DNA of 9,661 nucleotides from Spirochaetales bacterium (lineage in GTDB: Bacteria > Spirochaetota > Spirochaetia > ARS1246), in the NCBI GenBank assembly GCA_002688185.1, contig NZCE01000031.1:1-9661 (forward strand), read 5' to 3'. Every line of letters begins with the position of its first letter. Position 1 is the stretch's first letter. The position numbers and the translations under genes are program-made. Shown in pieces: positions 1 to 6,295 of this stretch. Under the pieces are notes generated by a model. That model did not search any database. It was not told the origin of the DNA and saw only the letters and a program-made list of their open reading frames with translations.

Positions 1-45
1 CGTGAAACCCAACTTGCCTTCTCGCACAGAGCTCTTTTTCTGAGG

Positions 46-75
46 TTGATTAGAGAGCCAAAATATCGCTGTAGT
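46..75 (+). promoter_or_regulatory. Weak candidate promoter for the YciI-like gene
   Basis: TTGATT at 46-51 and TGTAGT at 70-75 each match four of six consensus bases of the sigma70 -35 and -10 boxes, with an 18-bp spacer. They lie 43 bp upstream of the ATG. Such weak matches arise easily by chance, and the region before position 46 is too short to exclude an upstream co-transcribed gene. Confidence 0.25.
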
Positions 76-108
76 GCTAGGTCGGAGGTGACGGCGCGCT
101 CTCGGCCC

Positions 109-114
109 GGAGGA
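109..114 (+). promoter_or_regulatory. Shine-Dalgarno that fixes the start of the YciI-like gene
   Basis: A strong GGAGGA lies three bases before the ATG at 118. The same frame stays open upstream to a TTG at 46, but that start has no comparable ribosome site and the extra 24 residues are not part of the YciI fold. The ATG at 118 is therefore preferred. Confidence 0.75.
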
Positions 115-117
115 AAA

Positions 118-438
118 ATGGCTTCCAAGCAGTTTATCTATAGAATTCAGCCGGTCCGCGACAGAATGCTGGCTGACGGTCCTACTGAGGAAGAATCACA
201 CGTTGTTTCCGAGCATTATAAGTATCTCAAGGGTCTATCCGACTCCGGGGTTGTGCTTTTTGCCGGAAGAACTCTCAATACGGAAAGCTCGAGCTTTGGC
301 ATAGTAATTCTTCTTGCAGAGTCTGAAGCACAAGCACGGGAAATAATGGAGGACGACCCGGCGGTGAACGGCAGAGTCATGAGAGCCGAGCTTTACCCTT
401 TCAGAATCGCCATCCCTCTGCCGGCCGCAGAAAAATAA
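118..438 (+). CDS. YciI-family small protein (YCII-related domain), 106 aa
   Basis: This is a compact single-domain protein of the YciI/dimeric alpha-beta barrel type, normally cytosolic. Members are mostly uncharacterised, with a few linked to catabolic pathways. Seen: an N-terminal beta strand (residues 5-11), the block SEHYKYLKGLSDSG (31-44) followed by VVLFAGR (45-51), and the end strand reading ELYPFRI. This pattern of a His in a helix followed by a Gly-rich turn and AGR/AGP is typical of the family. His33 lines up with the conserved family His. The residue at the usual Asp position looks like Ser43, with Asp42 next to it; this alignment is from memory. The length matches the usual 90-110 residues. 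It is the only plus-strand gene in the window and ends 2 bp before the uvrA stop codon in tail-to-tail orientation. Its substrate cannot be inferred. Confidence 0.85.
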   Translation: MASKQFIYRIQPVRDRMLADGPTEEESHVVSEHYKYLKGLSDSGVVLFAGRTLNTESSSFGIVILLAESEAQAREIMEDDPAVNGRVMRAELYPFRIAIPLPAAEK

Positions 439-440
439 TC

Positions 441-3251
441 CTATGCATTATCATTCTTGGCAATTACACCCCGAAGGTACTGTCCCGTATAGGATGTATC
501 ACAACACATAATATGCTCGGGTGTTCCCGCGGCCACCACGTTTCCTCCGCGGTCACCCCCTTCGGGACCTAGATCAACGATATAATCCGCCTGTTTAATC
601 ACATCCAAGTTGTGCTCTATCAAAACCACAGTGTTGCCCTTCTCTACAAGCATCTGCAGCACTTCAATTAACTTTTTTACGTCCTCAAAGTGAAGGCCCG
701 TGGTTGGCTCATCTAAAATATAGATGGTTCTACCCGTGCCTGGACGCGCAAGCTCATGGGCAAGCTTTACCCGTTGGGCTTCACCGCCTGAGAGAGTGAG
801 TGCCGACTGACCAAGTTGTATATAACCGAGACCTACGTCAAACAGCGTCTGTAGAATGCGCTTGGCAACCGGGATAGATGCAAAAAAATCCAAAGCTTCC
901 TCAACGGTCATATTCAGCACATCATGAATATTCTTTCCCCGGTAAAAAATCTCAAGGGTTTCTCGGTTGTAGCGTTTGCCACCACAGACATCACAGGTGA
1001 TATGCACGTCCGAGAGAAAATGCATTTCAATACGAATAGTGCCGTCTCCACGGCAATTCAAACACCTTCCAGCTTTTACATTGAAGGAAAACCTTCCAGG
1101 CTTGTATCCCCTAGCACGAGCTTCCGGAACCCTGGAAAAGAGCCTCCTAATCTCAGTAAACAGACCCACGTAAGTTGCCGGATTTGATCGCGGTGTCCTC
1201 CCAATGGGGCTCTGATCGATATTAATTACTTTATCTAGATGCTCCCATCCAATTATCCCTTCTGAGGCGCCTTCTCTGGCCGACCCGCGACCGAGCTTAT
1301 TTGCGAGCGCCGGATGAAGAATGTTTGAAAGCAGCGTTGACTTCCCCGAACCTGAAACTCCGGTGATAACACAAAGAGTGCCGAGGGGAAACGATACGTC
1401 AATATTCTTCAAATTGTGTTCCCGAGCGCCTTGAATGGTGAGTTGGCTGCCGGCAGTTGATCTTCTCTCCGTTGGTGTGGGAATTGATATCCTGCCTGAT
1501 AAGTACCTTCCGGTGAGGGACTTAGAGCTCCGCAGTATTTGAGAAACCGTACCCTTAGCGACAATTTCTCCGCCATGAACGCCCGCGCCCGGGCCAAGGT
1601 CTAAAATATAATCCGCCGTTTTCAGAGTTTGCTCATCATGCTCCACAACGATGACAGTATTGCCGATATCGCGCAGATGTTTGAGCGTATCAATAAGCCG
1701 TTTGTTATCCCTTTGATGGAGACCGATAGTCGGCTCATCGAGTATATAGAGGACACCGACAAGAGAGGAACCGATCTGCGTTGCCAAGCGGATCCGTTGG
1801 GCCTCACCTCCTGAAAGCGTTGAAGCGGCGCGTTCTAAAGTAAGATAGTCAAGACCCACATTGGTCAGAAAAGACAAACGATTTCGGATCTCCTTGAGTA
1901 TCTCCGTTGCGATCTCCTTTTGGGTCTTGGATAGATCAAGCCGTAGAAAGAACTCACCGCAATCGCCGATTGAGAGTTTTGAAACGTCGCTGATATTCCG
2001 GCCTTCCAATAATACACTCGCGGTCTCAGGACGCAAACGACGGCCGGCACAAGCAGGGCAGTCGTTTTCTTGCATAAACTGGCGGAACCATGGATGCGGG
2101 CCATGTCGTTTATAGCTGCGTTGCAGCCGATTTATAATTCCCTCAAAACCCCTAGTAAGCTGCTGCGATTCACCCCGAGAATTTGTGTAGGTAAAAGAGA
2201 GCTCTTTGTCAGTTCCGAATAGCAGCGCGTCTACGGCTTGCTGAGGATACTCAGTAATAGGGGCTGACGATTTAAAATTAAACTCCGTAGCTAAGCCGTC
2301 AATGATGCCTCTAGACCAATTGGAGTTTGGGCTAAAAGTTTTGATGGCGCCCTGACTGAACGAGCGGCCTTTGTCCGGGATTACCAATTCAGGATCAAAG
2401 TCAAGGATTATGCCGAGGCCTGAACAGCGCTCACATGCGCCCTGGTGGCTATTGAATGAGAACAACTGTGGTGATAGCTCCGGAAAGCTTGTGCCGCACT
2501 CCGGGCAACCGTGTTCTTGAGAGAAAAACTTGTTATCGCCGTTCACTGAAACGATAACGGCTCCCGAGCCTGATTCAATCGTCCTCTCTACCGAATCAGC
2601 GATACGCTTTTTTGATTTTGGATCTACGCGGATGCGGTCTACCACAATCTCAATTGTGTGTTTTTTTCTCTTGTCAAGCACAATGTCCTGATCAAGTGGG
2701 GTAACCGCACCGTCAATCCTGGCCCGTACAAACCCGGCGCGCAAAGCGTCTTCAAAGACGGCCTGATATTCTCCCTTCCGGTCTCTTACCACCGGAGACA
2801 GCAGCATCATTGGGCTACCCACAGGATATGCCAGGATGTTGTCTACGATTTGATCAACTCCCTGTTCCTCTAGAGGCTTGCCGCATTCTGGGCAGTGTGG
2901 CACGCCGATTTTGGCGTACAATAATCGTAGATAGTCATAAATTTCAGTTACCGTACCAACGGTTGACCGAGGATTCCGGTGCGTAGTCTTCTGCTCAACG
3001 GATATTGCAGGAGACAAACCCTCAATGAAGTCCAAATCAGGTTTGTCTAGCCTCCCAAGAAATTGCCTGGCGTACGCCGAGAGTGATTCAACATATCGAC
3101 GCTGGCCCTCTGCATAGATGGTGTCAAATGCAAGAGACGACTTCCCGCTGCCGCTTAAGCCTGAAATGACTATCAGTCGATCTCTGGGCAATTCCACGTC
3201 AATATTTTTGAGATTGTGCTCCCTTGCACCCTTTATAATCAATTTTTTCAT
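441..3251 (-). CDS. uvrA: UvrA, excinuclease ABC subunit A
   Basis: UvrA is the DNA-damage sensor of nucleotide excision repair. It is a dimeric ABC ATPase that scans DNA and loads UvrB at bulky lesions. At 936 residues it is full length (E. coli 940). Seen in order: Walker A GLSGSGKSS (31-39); Cys120/Cys123 pairing in the family with Cys398/Cys401; a zinc module C249-X2-C252-X20-C273-X2-C276; ABC signature LSGGEAQR (479-486) with Walker B ILDEPT; second Walker A GVSGSGKST (631-639); a second zinc module C730-X2-C733-X19-C753-X2-C756; second signature LSGGEAQR (820-827) and Walker B ILDEPTTGLH. No key residue is missing. The ATG at 3251 is preceded by AGGA (plus-strand TCCT 3258-3261) at a 6-nt spacing, and the start MKKLIIKGAREHNLKNI is canonical. 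A strong promoter lies about 125 bp upstream, so it is probably transcribed on its own, possibly with read-through from the response-regulator gene. uvrB and uvrC are not in the window. Confidence 0.99.
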   Translation of the reverse strand: MKKLIIKGAREHNLKNIDVELPRDRLIVISGLSGSGKSSLAFDTIYAEGQRRYVESLSAYARQFLGRLDKPDLDFIEGLSPAISVEQKTTHRNPRSTVGTVTEIYDYLRLLYAKIGVPHCPECGKPLEEQGVDQIVDNILAYPVGSPMMLLSPVVRDRKGEYQAVFEDALRAGFVRARIDGAVTPLDQDIVLDKRKKHTIEIVVDRIRVDPKSKKRIADSVERTIESGSGAVIVSVNGDNKFFSQEHGCPECGTSFPELSPQLFSFNSHQGACERCSGLGIILDFDPELVIPDKGRSFSQGAIKTFSPNSNWSRGIIDGLATEFNFKSSAPITEYPQQAVDALLFGTDKELSFTYTNSRGESQQLTRGFEGIINRLQRSYKRHGPHPWFRQFMQENDCPACAGRRLRPETASVLLEGRNISDVSKLSIGDCGEFFLRLDLSKTQKEIATEILKEIRNRLSFLTNVGLDYLTLERAASTLSGGEAQRIRLATQIGSSLVGVLYILDEPTIGLHQRDNKRLIDTLKHLRDIGNTVIVVEHDEQTLKTADYILDLGPGAGVHGGEIVAKGTVSQILRSSKSLTGRYLSGRISIPTPTERRSTAGSQLTIQGAREHNLKNIDVSFPLGTLCVITGVSGSGKSTLLSNILHPALANKLGRGSAREGASEGIIGWEHLDKVINIDQSPIGRTPRSNPATYVGLFTEIRRLFSRVPEARARGYKPGRFSFNVKAGRCLNCRGDGTIRIEMHFLSDVHITCDVCGGKRYNRETLEIFYRGKNIHDVLNMTVEEALDFFASIPVAKRILQTLFDVGLGYIQLGQSALTLSGGEAQRVKLAHELARPGTGRTIYILDEPTTGLHFEDVKKLIEVLQMLVEKGNTVVLIEHNLDVIKQADYIVDLGPEGGDRGGNVVAAGTPEHIMCCDTSYTGQYLRGVIAKNDNA

Positions 3252-3291
3252 ACAAAGTCCTAATTGAGGCTGTCCTATAAGCTGGTTTTAG

Positions 3292-3376
3292 GTGTCTCAC
3301 AACCCCAGTTGTAGAGGTTAATCGAACACCACTATATATAATGTAGCCTGGAGAGTTGCGGTGGGTTGTGAGACAC
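3292..3376. repeat. 14-bp perfect inverted repeat in the uvrA leader (85 bp overall)
   Basis: Arms GTGTCTCACAACCC (3292-3305) and GGGTTGTGAGACAC (3363-3376) are exact reverse complements separated by 57 bp of AT-rich sequence. The outer edge of the right arm coincides with the predicted uvrA transcription start, so the whole structure would form the 5' end of the uvrA mRNA, ending about 40 nt before the start codon. It could be a 5' stabilising or regulatory hairpin, a pair of distant operator half-sites, or the terminal repeats of a very small transposon-derived element. I see no target-site duplication next to the arms and no transposase. Confidence 0.75.
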
Positions 3377-3381
3377 TCTCA

Positions 3382-3410
3382 ATTCTACTTAACAAATGTT
3401 TATATGTCAA
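3382..3410 (-). promoter_or_regulatory. sigma70-like promoter of uvrA
   Basis: Read on the minus strand, TTGACA (3405-3410, six of six consensus) is followed by a 17-bp spacer and TAGAAT (3382-3387, five of six). The direction is towards uvrA. The predicted start of transcription is a purine near 3374-3377, most likely G3376, giving a leader of about 125 nt. This is the best promoter match I found in the window. Confidence 0.8.
3391..3400 (-). promoter_or_regulatory. Candidate LexA-like operator in the uvrA promoter spacer
   Basis: The minus strand reads AACATTTGTT, a dyad AACA-TT-TGTT. The AAC-N4-GTT core matches the centre of the LexA box used by Firmicutes and Actinobacteria (GAAC-N4-GTTC), but the flanking G and C are A and A here. 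It lies between the -35 and -10 boxes, where a repressor would block RNA polymerase, and uvrA is a classic SOS gene. No lexA gene is in the window, and the short AT-rich dyad may be chance. Confidence 0.35.
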
Positions 3411-3494
3411 GGAATGTAGGAAAAATACTCTGGTGGGAAGCTTGGGGATAGAACTCGATTGGGCCCCGAGGCGGCGCTTATGTTTAGCTCAGGT

Positions 3495-4226
3495 CTAGGG
3501 GCTTTTGCCGTCAGGTGTGAACAGGTAACCTGCACCCCTAACGCTCCGAAAATAGATAGGCGCCGACGGATCTGGCTCAAAGTATTTTCTGAGACGCATG
3601 ATAAAATTGTCTACCGTTCGAGTTTCCATATCTGAAATTATGTGCCACACTTTCTGGAGAAGCTCCTCTCGCGGAATGATACGGCCGGGATTGTTGCTCA
3701 AATATCGGATTAAGGTGGCCTCCAAAGGCGTCAACCGTTTTTTATCGCCACGCACGTCGGCAATTAACGTCCCAAAGTCCACCTCGATATCGCCAAAACC
3801 AAACTTGGCGTTCTCTGCGATTGACTCCTTGTACCACTTCTTTCTGTTTAGCATCCCTTGGATTCTGAGCAAAAGCTCCTTCAGGTGAAATGGCTTTGCA
3901 AGATAATCATCCGCGCCGATCTCAAGACCGTGGACGCGGTCCTCGGCGGAAGTACGGGCGGTAAGCATAAGAATAGGCACCTGCGGTGATTGCTCGCGTA
4001 TCTGCTCAGCCACCCCAAATCCGTCAAGATGTGGTAGCATAATATCGAGGACCACCAGGTCTACGTCGTTTGACTCAAAGAGAGATAGAGCCTTGAGTCC
4101 GTCACCGGCACGTAGTACGTTATACCCCTCTTCCTCCAAGTTATATTCAAGGCCGATTGCCAGTGTCTCCTCATCTTCCGCAAGGAGAATTACACTGCCG
4201 GCCAATTCCTTTTTCATATCATTCAT
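3495..4226 (-). CDS. OmpR/PhoB-family response regulator
   Basis: This is a DNA-binding transcription factor switched by phosphorylation. The receiver domain spans residues 11-125: acidic pair Glu17/Asp18, phospho-acceptor Asp61 in VVLDIMLP, Thr89 in LTAR and Lys111 in KPF, all the residues needed for phosphotransfer. The C-terminal winged helix (about 145-240) has the family hallmarks: LTPLEATLIRYLSNNPG, the recognition-helix region RTVDNFIMRLRKYF, and the beta hairpin RSVRGAGYLF. The length of 243 is normal. The ATG at 4226 has only a weak AAGA-type ribosome site, which fits translation coupled to the kinase gene that ends 29 nt upstream. The neighbouring kinase is the likely phosphodonor. 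Target genes cannot be read from the sequence. No pst or phoU genes are nearby, so the name PhoB is not justified. Confidence 0.95.
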   Translation of the reverse strand: MNDMKKELAGSVILLAEDEETLAIGLEYNLEEEGYNVLRAGDGLKALSLFESNDVDLVVLDIMLPHLDGFGVAEQIREQSPQVPILMLTARTSAEDRVHGLEIGADDYLAKPFHLKELLLRIQGMLNRKKWYKESIAENAKFGFGDIEVDFGTLIADVRGDKKRLTPLEATLIRYLSNNPGRIIPREELLQKVWHIISDMETRTVDNFIMRLRKYFEPDPSAPIYFRSVRGAGYLFTPDGKSP

Positions 4227-4255
4227 TTTCTTTTAAAGCCCTTGCGGCAGCTACC

Positions 4256-5245
4256 CTAAGCGTTCGTCTCCTTTTTAGCCGGTAAAGTCGTCTCCAATTT
4301 ATTCGCGGGATACGTTGGCAGCTCGATTCGAAATGTGGTTCCTCTGGTCAAGCCCGCACTGTCTACGCTGATTTTCCCTCGGTGGTGGCGAATAATCTCC
4401 CGCACCCAATAAAGACCCAAACCGGTGCCTTTGACCGTCGGGCTATCCGGATTGGCCACCCGTCGAAATTTCTTGAATATCTCTTTATGGTCTTCTTCTA
4501 AGATACCTATGCCTCTGTCCCTCACTTCGATTATAAACTTACCCGCTTGACTTGAAATTCCAACCTCTATGTGCAGCTCTCCTGCTGTATATTTAATAGC
4601 ATTGTCCACCAAGTTATTGAGCACCACCTTCATTGACCGCCAATCGACGCGGCATATGCAATCAGCGGATCCTGCGATATGTAATGCATTATTATTCAAA
4701 TTATATTGTTCCCTTGTTTCAGCCACCAGAGAACGAACAAGTTCATCAGCCCGATAAAACTCCTGCTTGTAGACTTTTTTCTTGTCTTCAAGCCCGGATA
4801 TCTCCAATATCGAACTGATGAGGGCGTTGAGCCGCTGCGAATCACGCAACATAAGGTTGATAAACTCATCCCGTCTCGACGGAGGCACTTCGCGGGAGCC
4901 AAGGGTCTCCAGGTACAGTTGGATTGACGCAAGGGGTGATTTAAGCTCGTGTGTAACATTGGCGATGAATGAGTCATACATCTTATTCAACTTTAGTTGC
5001 TCGTTGAGCCGGCTAAAGATGAGAGCAAGACCCATGGCGACGGCCATGAGCAACACGATGCCTCCCACTAATAAGGCGATATTCACCGTACTGAAAACGA
5101 ATTGCGGAGAGATCCGTTCCCCAACCTCGATGAAAATCATGTAGTTTGAGACGTACCAGTAGATCCATAAGCCGAGCAGGGCGAACCAAGCCAGCTGGGC
5201 TATGGTGAAAACGAGAATCGGGCTTACCCAACGCCGGCGTCTCAT
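4256..5245 (-). CDS. Membrane histidine kinase (HisKA plus HATPase_c) with a minimal sensor region
   Basis: This is the sensor kinase of the two-component pair and the probable partner of the regulator just downstream. Seen: a basic N terminus (MRRRRW), a first membrane segment at about 10-32, a short exposed loop of about 20 residues (33-52), a second membrane segment at about 53-76, then a linker. The H-box VTHELKSP has the phospho-acceptor His99. The N-box is LNNLVDNAIKYT (209-220), G1 is DRGIGI (243-248), the F-box is FKKF (257-260) and G2 is GTGLGL (273-278). All catalytic blocks are intact. There is no PAS, HAMP or periplasmic sensor domain, so any signal must come through the membrane segments, the short loop or another protein. 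At 329 residues it is short for the class. The ATG at 5245 has no clear Shine-Dalgarno, and no alternative start exists before an in-frame TAG upstream. It begins 30 nt after the nucleoside-hydrolase gene. Confidence 0.93.
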   Translation of the reverse strand: MRRRRWVSPILVFTIAQLAWFALLGLWIYWYVSNYMIFIEVGERISPQFVFSTVNIALLVGGIVLLMAVAMGLALIFSRLNEQLKLNKMYDSFIANVTHELKSPLASIQLYLETLGSREVPPSRRDEFINLMLRDSQRLNALISSILEISGLEDKKKVYKQEFYRADELVRSLVAETREQYNLNNNALHIAGSADCICRVDWRSMKVVLNNLVDNAIKYTAGELHIEVGISSQAGKFIIEVRDRGIGILEEDHKEIFKKFRRVANPDSPTVKGTGLGLYWVREIIRHHRGKISVDSAGLTRGTTFRIELPTYPANKLETTLPAKKETNA

Positions 5246-5275
5246 AAATTGATTATAGCCATTCTGTTTCCGGAT

Positions 5276-6229
5276 CTAGGCGATTCTCTCGAGCTTTGCA
5301 AAAAAATCCCTGAATATAGCGTCTCGATTTACCTCCGTTGCCGTGCGAATGAAGTGCCGTCCGGGATCATGACTCCAGGTAATCTGGTCGGTTAAAATCG
5401 GACTGTGCCGAAGAACCGTGGGAACCCACTTTGGGTTTGTCAGCCACGCGGTTGATGAGATATCCCAGATGACTTTTGACCAACCAGCGTGGTTGTCAGA
5501 ATATCCTCTAAAAATGGACACCAAATAATCACCTATAGGTCCTTTGCCGGCCACGTTTTCCACCATTTCCGGCACGGTTGTATGAAGATGAGAAGTCACC
5601 GGTTTGCATGGTATTTGTACGAGAGGTACGCCGCAATCAAAAATTAGCCGGGAGGCATGTATGTCTTGCCGAAGGTTAAACTCCTCGGCCGTAGGCCAAT
5701 AGAGCGCGTGCCCTCCCAGCCAAACGACGACGATCCGCTTTATGATTTCCGGCTCCATCAATATGGCCGAAGCCACATTTGTGATTGCGCCAATAGTGGC
5801 CACGTACAGAGGGGGATTTCTGTTGCTCATCGCCTTTTTTACCAAATCGCGGGCAGCGTCACTGTCCTGATACCGGTCGCTTTGTTTGAGATAGTCCGTC
5901 GATCCTTTGAAAACAAAACCCTCAGGGCGAATAGAACGTGACAAATTGGCGGCACTTTCGAGTCGCTCGAGGAGCCGCAAGATCTCCTCATAGCTCAATT
6001 CCATTCCATTGCCCGGGCCGGAGGACCGCTTGTTAAAAAAAGGCGCTGCGTATATTGCTTGAACGTCAAGGGCTTCTCTGGAGAGAAGGGCATGGACAAC
6101 CGCAAATTGATCATCGATTTCATTGTAAGTGTCTGTGTCGATTACAGTTGAGACGGTCTCCCCGGACTTTCTCTCAGGGGGTGTCAGCAGTTCCATTCTT
6201 TCTTGGGATGACAACACTGGAAAATCCAT
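5276..6229 (-). CDS. Divergent inosine-uridine-type nucleoside hydrolase
   Basis: Family members hydrolyse the N-glycosidic bond of ribonucleosides, giving base and ribose, using a bound calcium ion. Seen: the calcium-site motif at the N terminus as DTDTYNEIDDQFA (31-43), longer than the classic DxDxxxDD; GAITNVASAI (147-156), equivalent to the family GPLTN block; VVWLGG (168-173); EFNLRQD (183-189); and WDISSTAWL (255-263), where the classic family has HDPL. Asp256 keeps the metal-ligand position, but the usual catalytic His is Trp255. The DTDxxNExDDQ subtype recurs in bacterial proteins of unknown substrate, so specificity and activity are uncertain. The length of 317 is typical. No signal peptide is seen, so it is probably cytosolic. 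The ATG at 6229 follows AAGGAG (plus-strand CTCCTT 6234-6239). It lies 66 nt after the nuclease gene and 30 nt before the kinase gene. Confidence 0.87.
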   Translation of the reverse strand: MDFPVLSSQERMELLTPPERKSGETVSTVIDTDTYNEIDDQFAVVHALLSREALDVQAIYAAPFFNKRSSGPGNGMELSYEEILRLLERLESAANLSRSIRPEGFVFKGSTDYLKQSDRYQDSDAARDLVKKAMSNRNPPLYVATIGAITNVASAILMEPEIIKRIVVVWLGGHALYWPTAEEFNLRQDIHASRLIFDCGVPLVQIPCKPVTSHLHTTVPEMVENVAGKGPIGDYLVSIFRGYSDNHAGWSKVIWDISSTAWLTNPKWVPTVLRHSPILTDQITWSHDPGRHFIRTATEVNRDAIFRDFFAKLERIA

Positions 6230-6295
6230 AATTCTCCTTGCCTCTGTCTTCTAGTAAGTAGCCTACTGTAGCTCATTGGCAATATTTCGCCAAGT

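Noticed and set aside
46..117. N-terminal extension of the YciI-like protein from a TTG start
   Set aside because: It has no ribosome site, while the internal ATG has a strong one. The extra residues are not part of the family fold.
924..1187. Plus-strand open frame within uvrA
   Set aside because: It lies entirely antisense to conserved UvrA sequence, including the second zinc module, and has no recognisable domain.
3337..3342. Plus-strand TATAAT as a rightward promoter
   Set aside because: No -35 box occurs at a workable spacing (TTGTAG is 22 bp away), and no plus-strand gene lies downstream.
3292..3376. Calling the inverted-repeat unit a transposable element (MITE)
   Set aside because: The terminal arms are suggestive, but no direct target duplication flanks them, no second copy is present in the window, and the arm coincides with a promoter start. 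It is listed as a repeat with the mobile origin left open.
3441..3470. Intrinsic terminator after the response-regulator gene (CTTGGGG and CCCCGAG arms)
   Set aside because: On the transcribed strand the stem has a C-A mismatch and a 16-nt loop, and the only T run lies about 20 nt further on. It does not meet the usual pattern.
3495..5245. Naming the pair PhoB/PhoR
   Set aside because: The domain types fit, but there are no phosphate-transport genes nearby, and the kinase lacks the usual PAS domain.
6257..6267. Short palindrome AGTAG-C-CTACT before the nucleoside hydrolase as an operator
   Set aside because: Five-bp arms are common by chance, and there is no convincing promoter around it.
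6276..6293. Hairpin TTGGC/GCCAA after the FAN1-like gene as a terminator
   Set aside because: The stem is only 5 bp with an 8-nt loop and no T run follows. The downstream gene lies 66 nt away on the same strand, so read-through is more likely.
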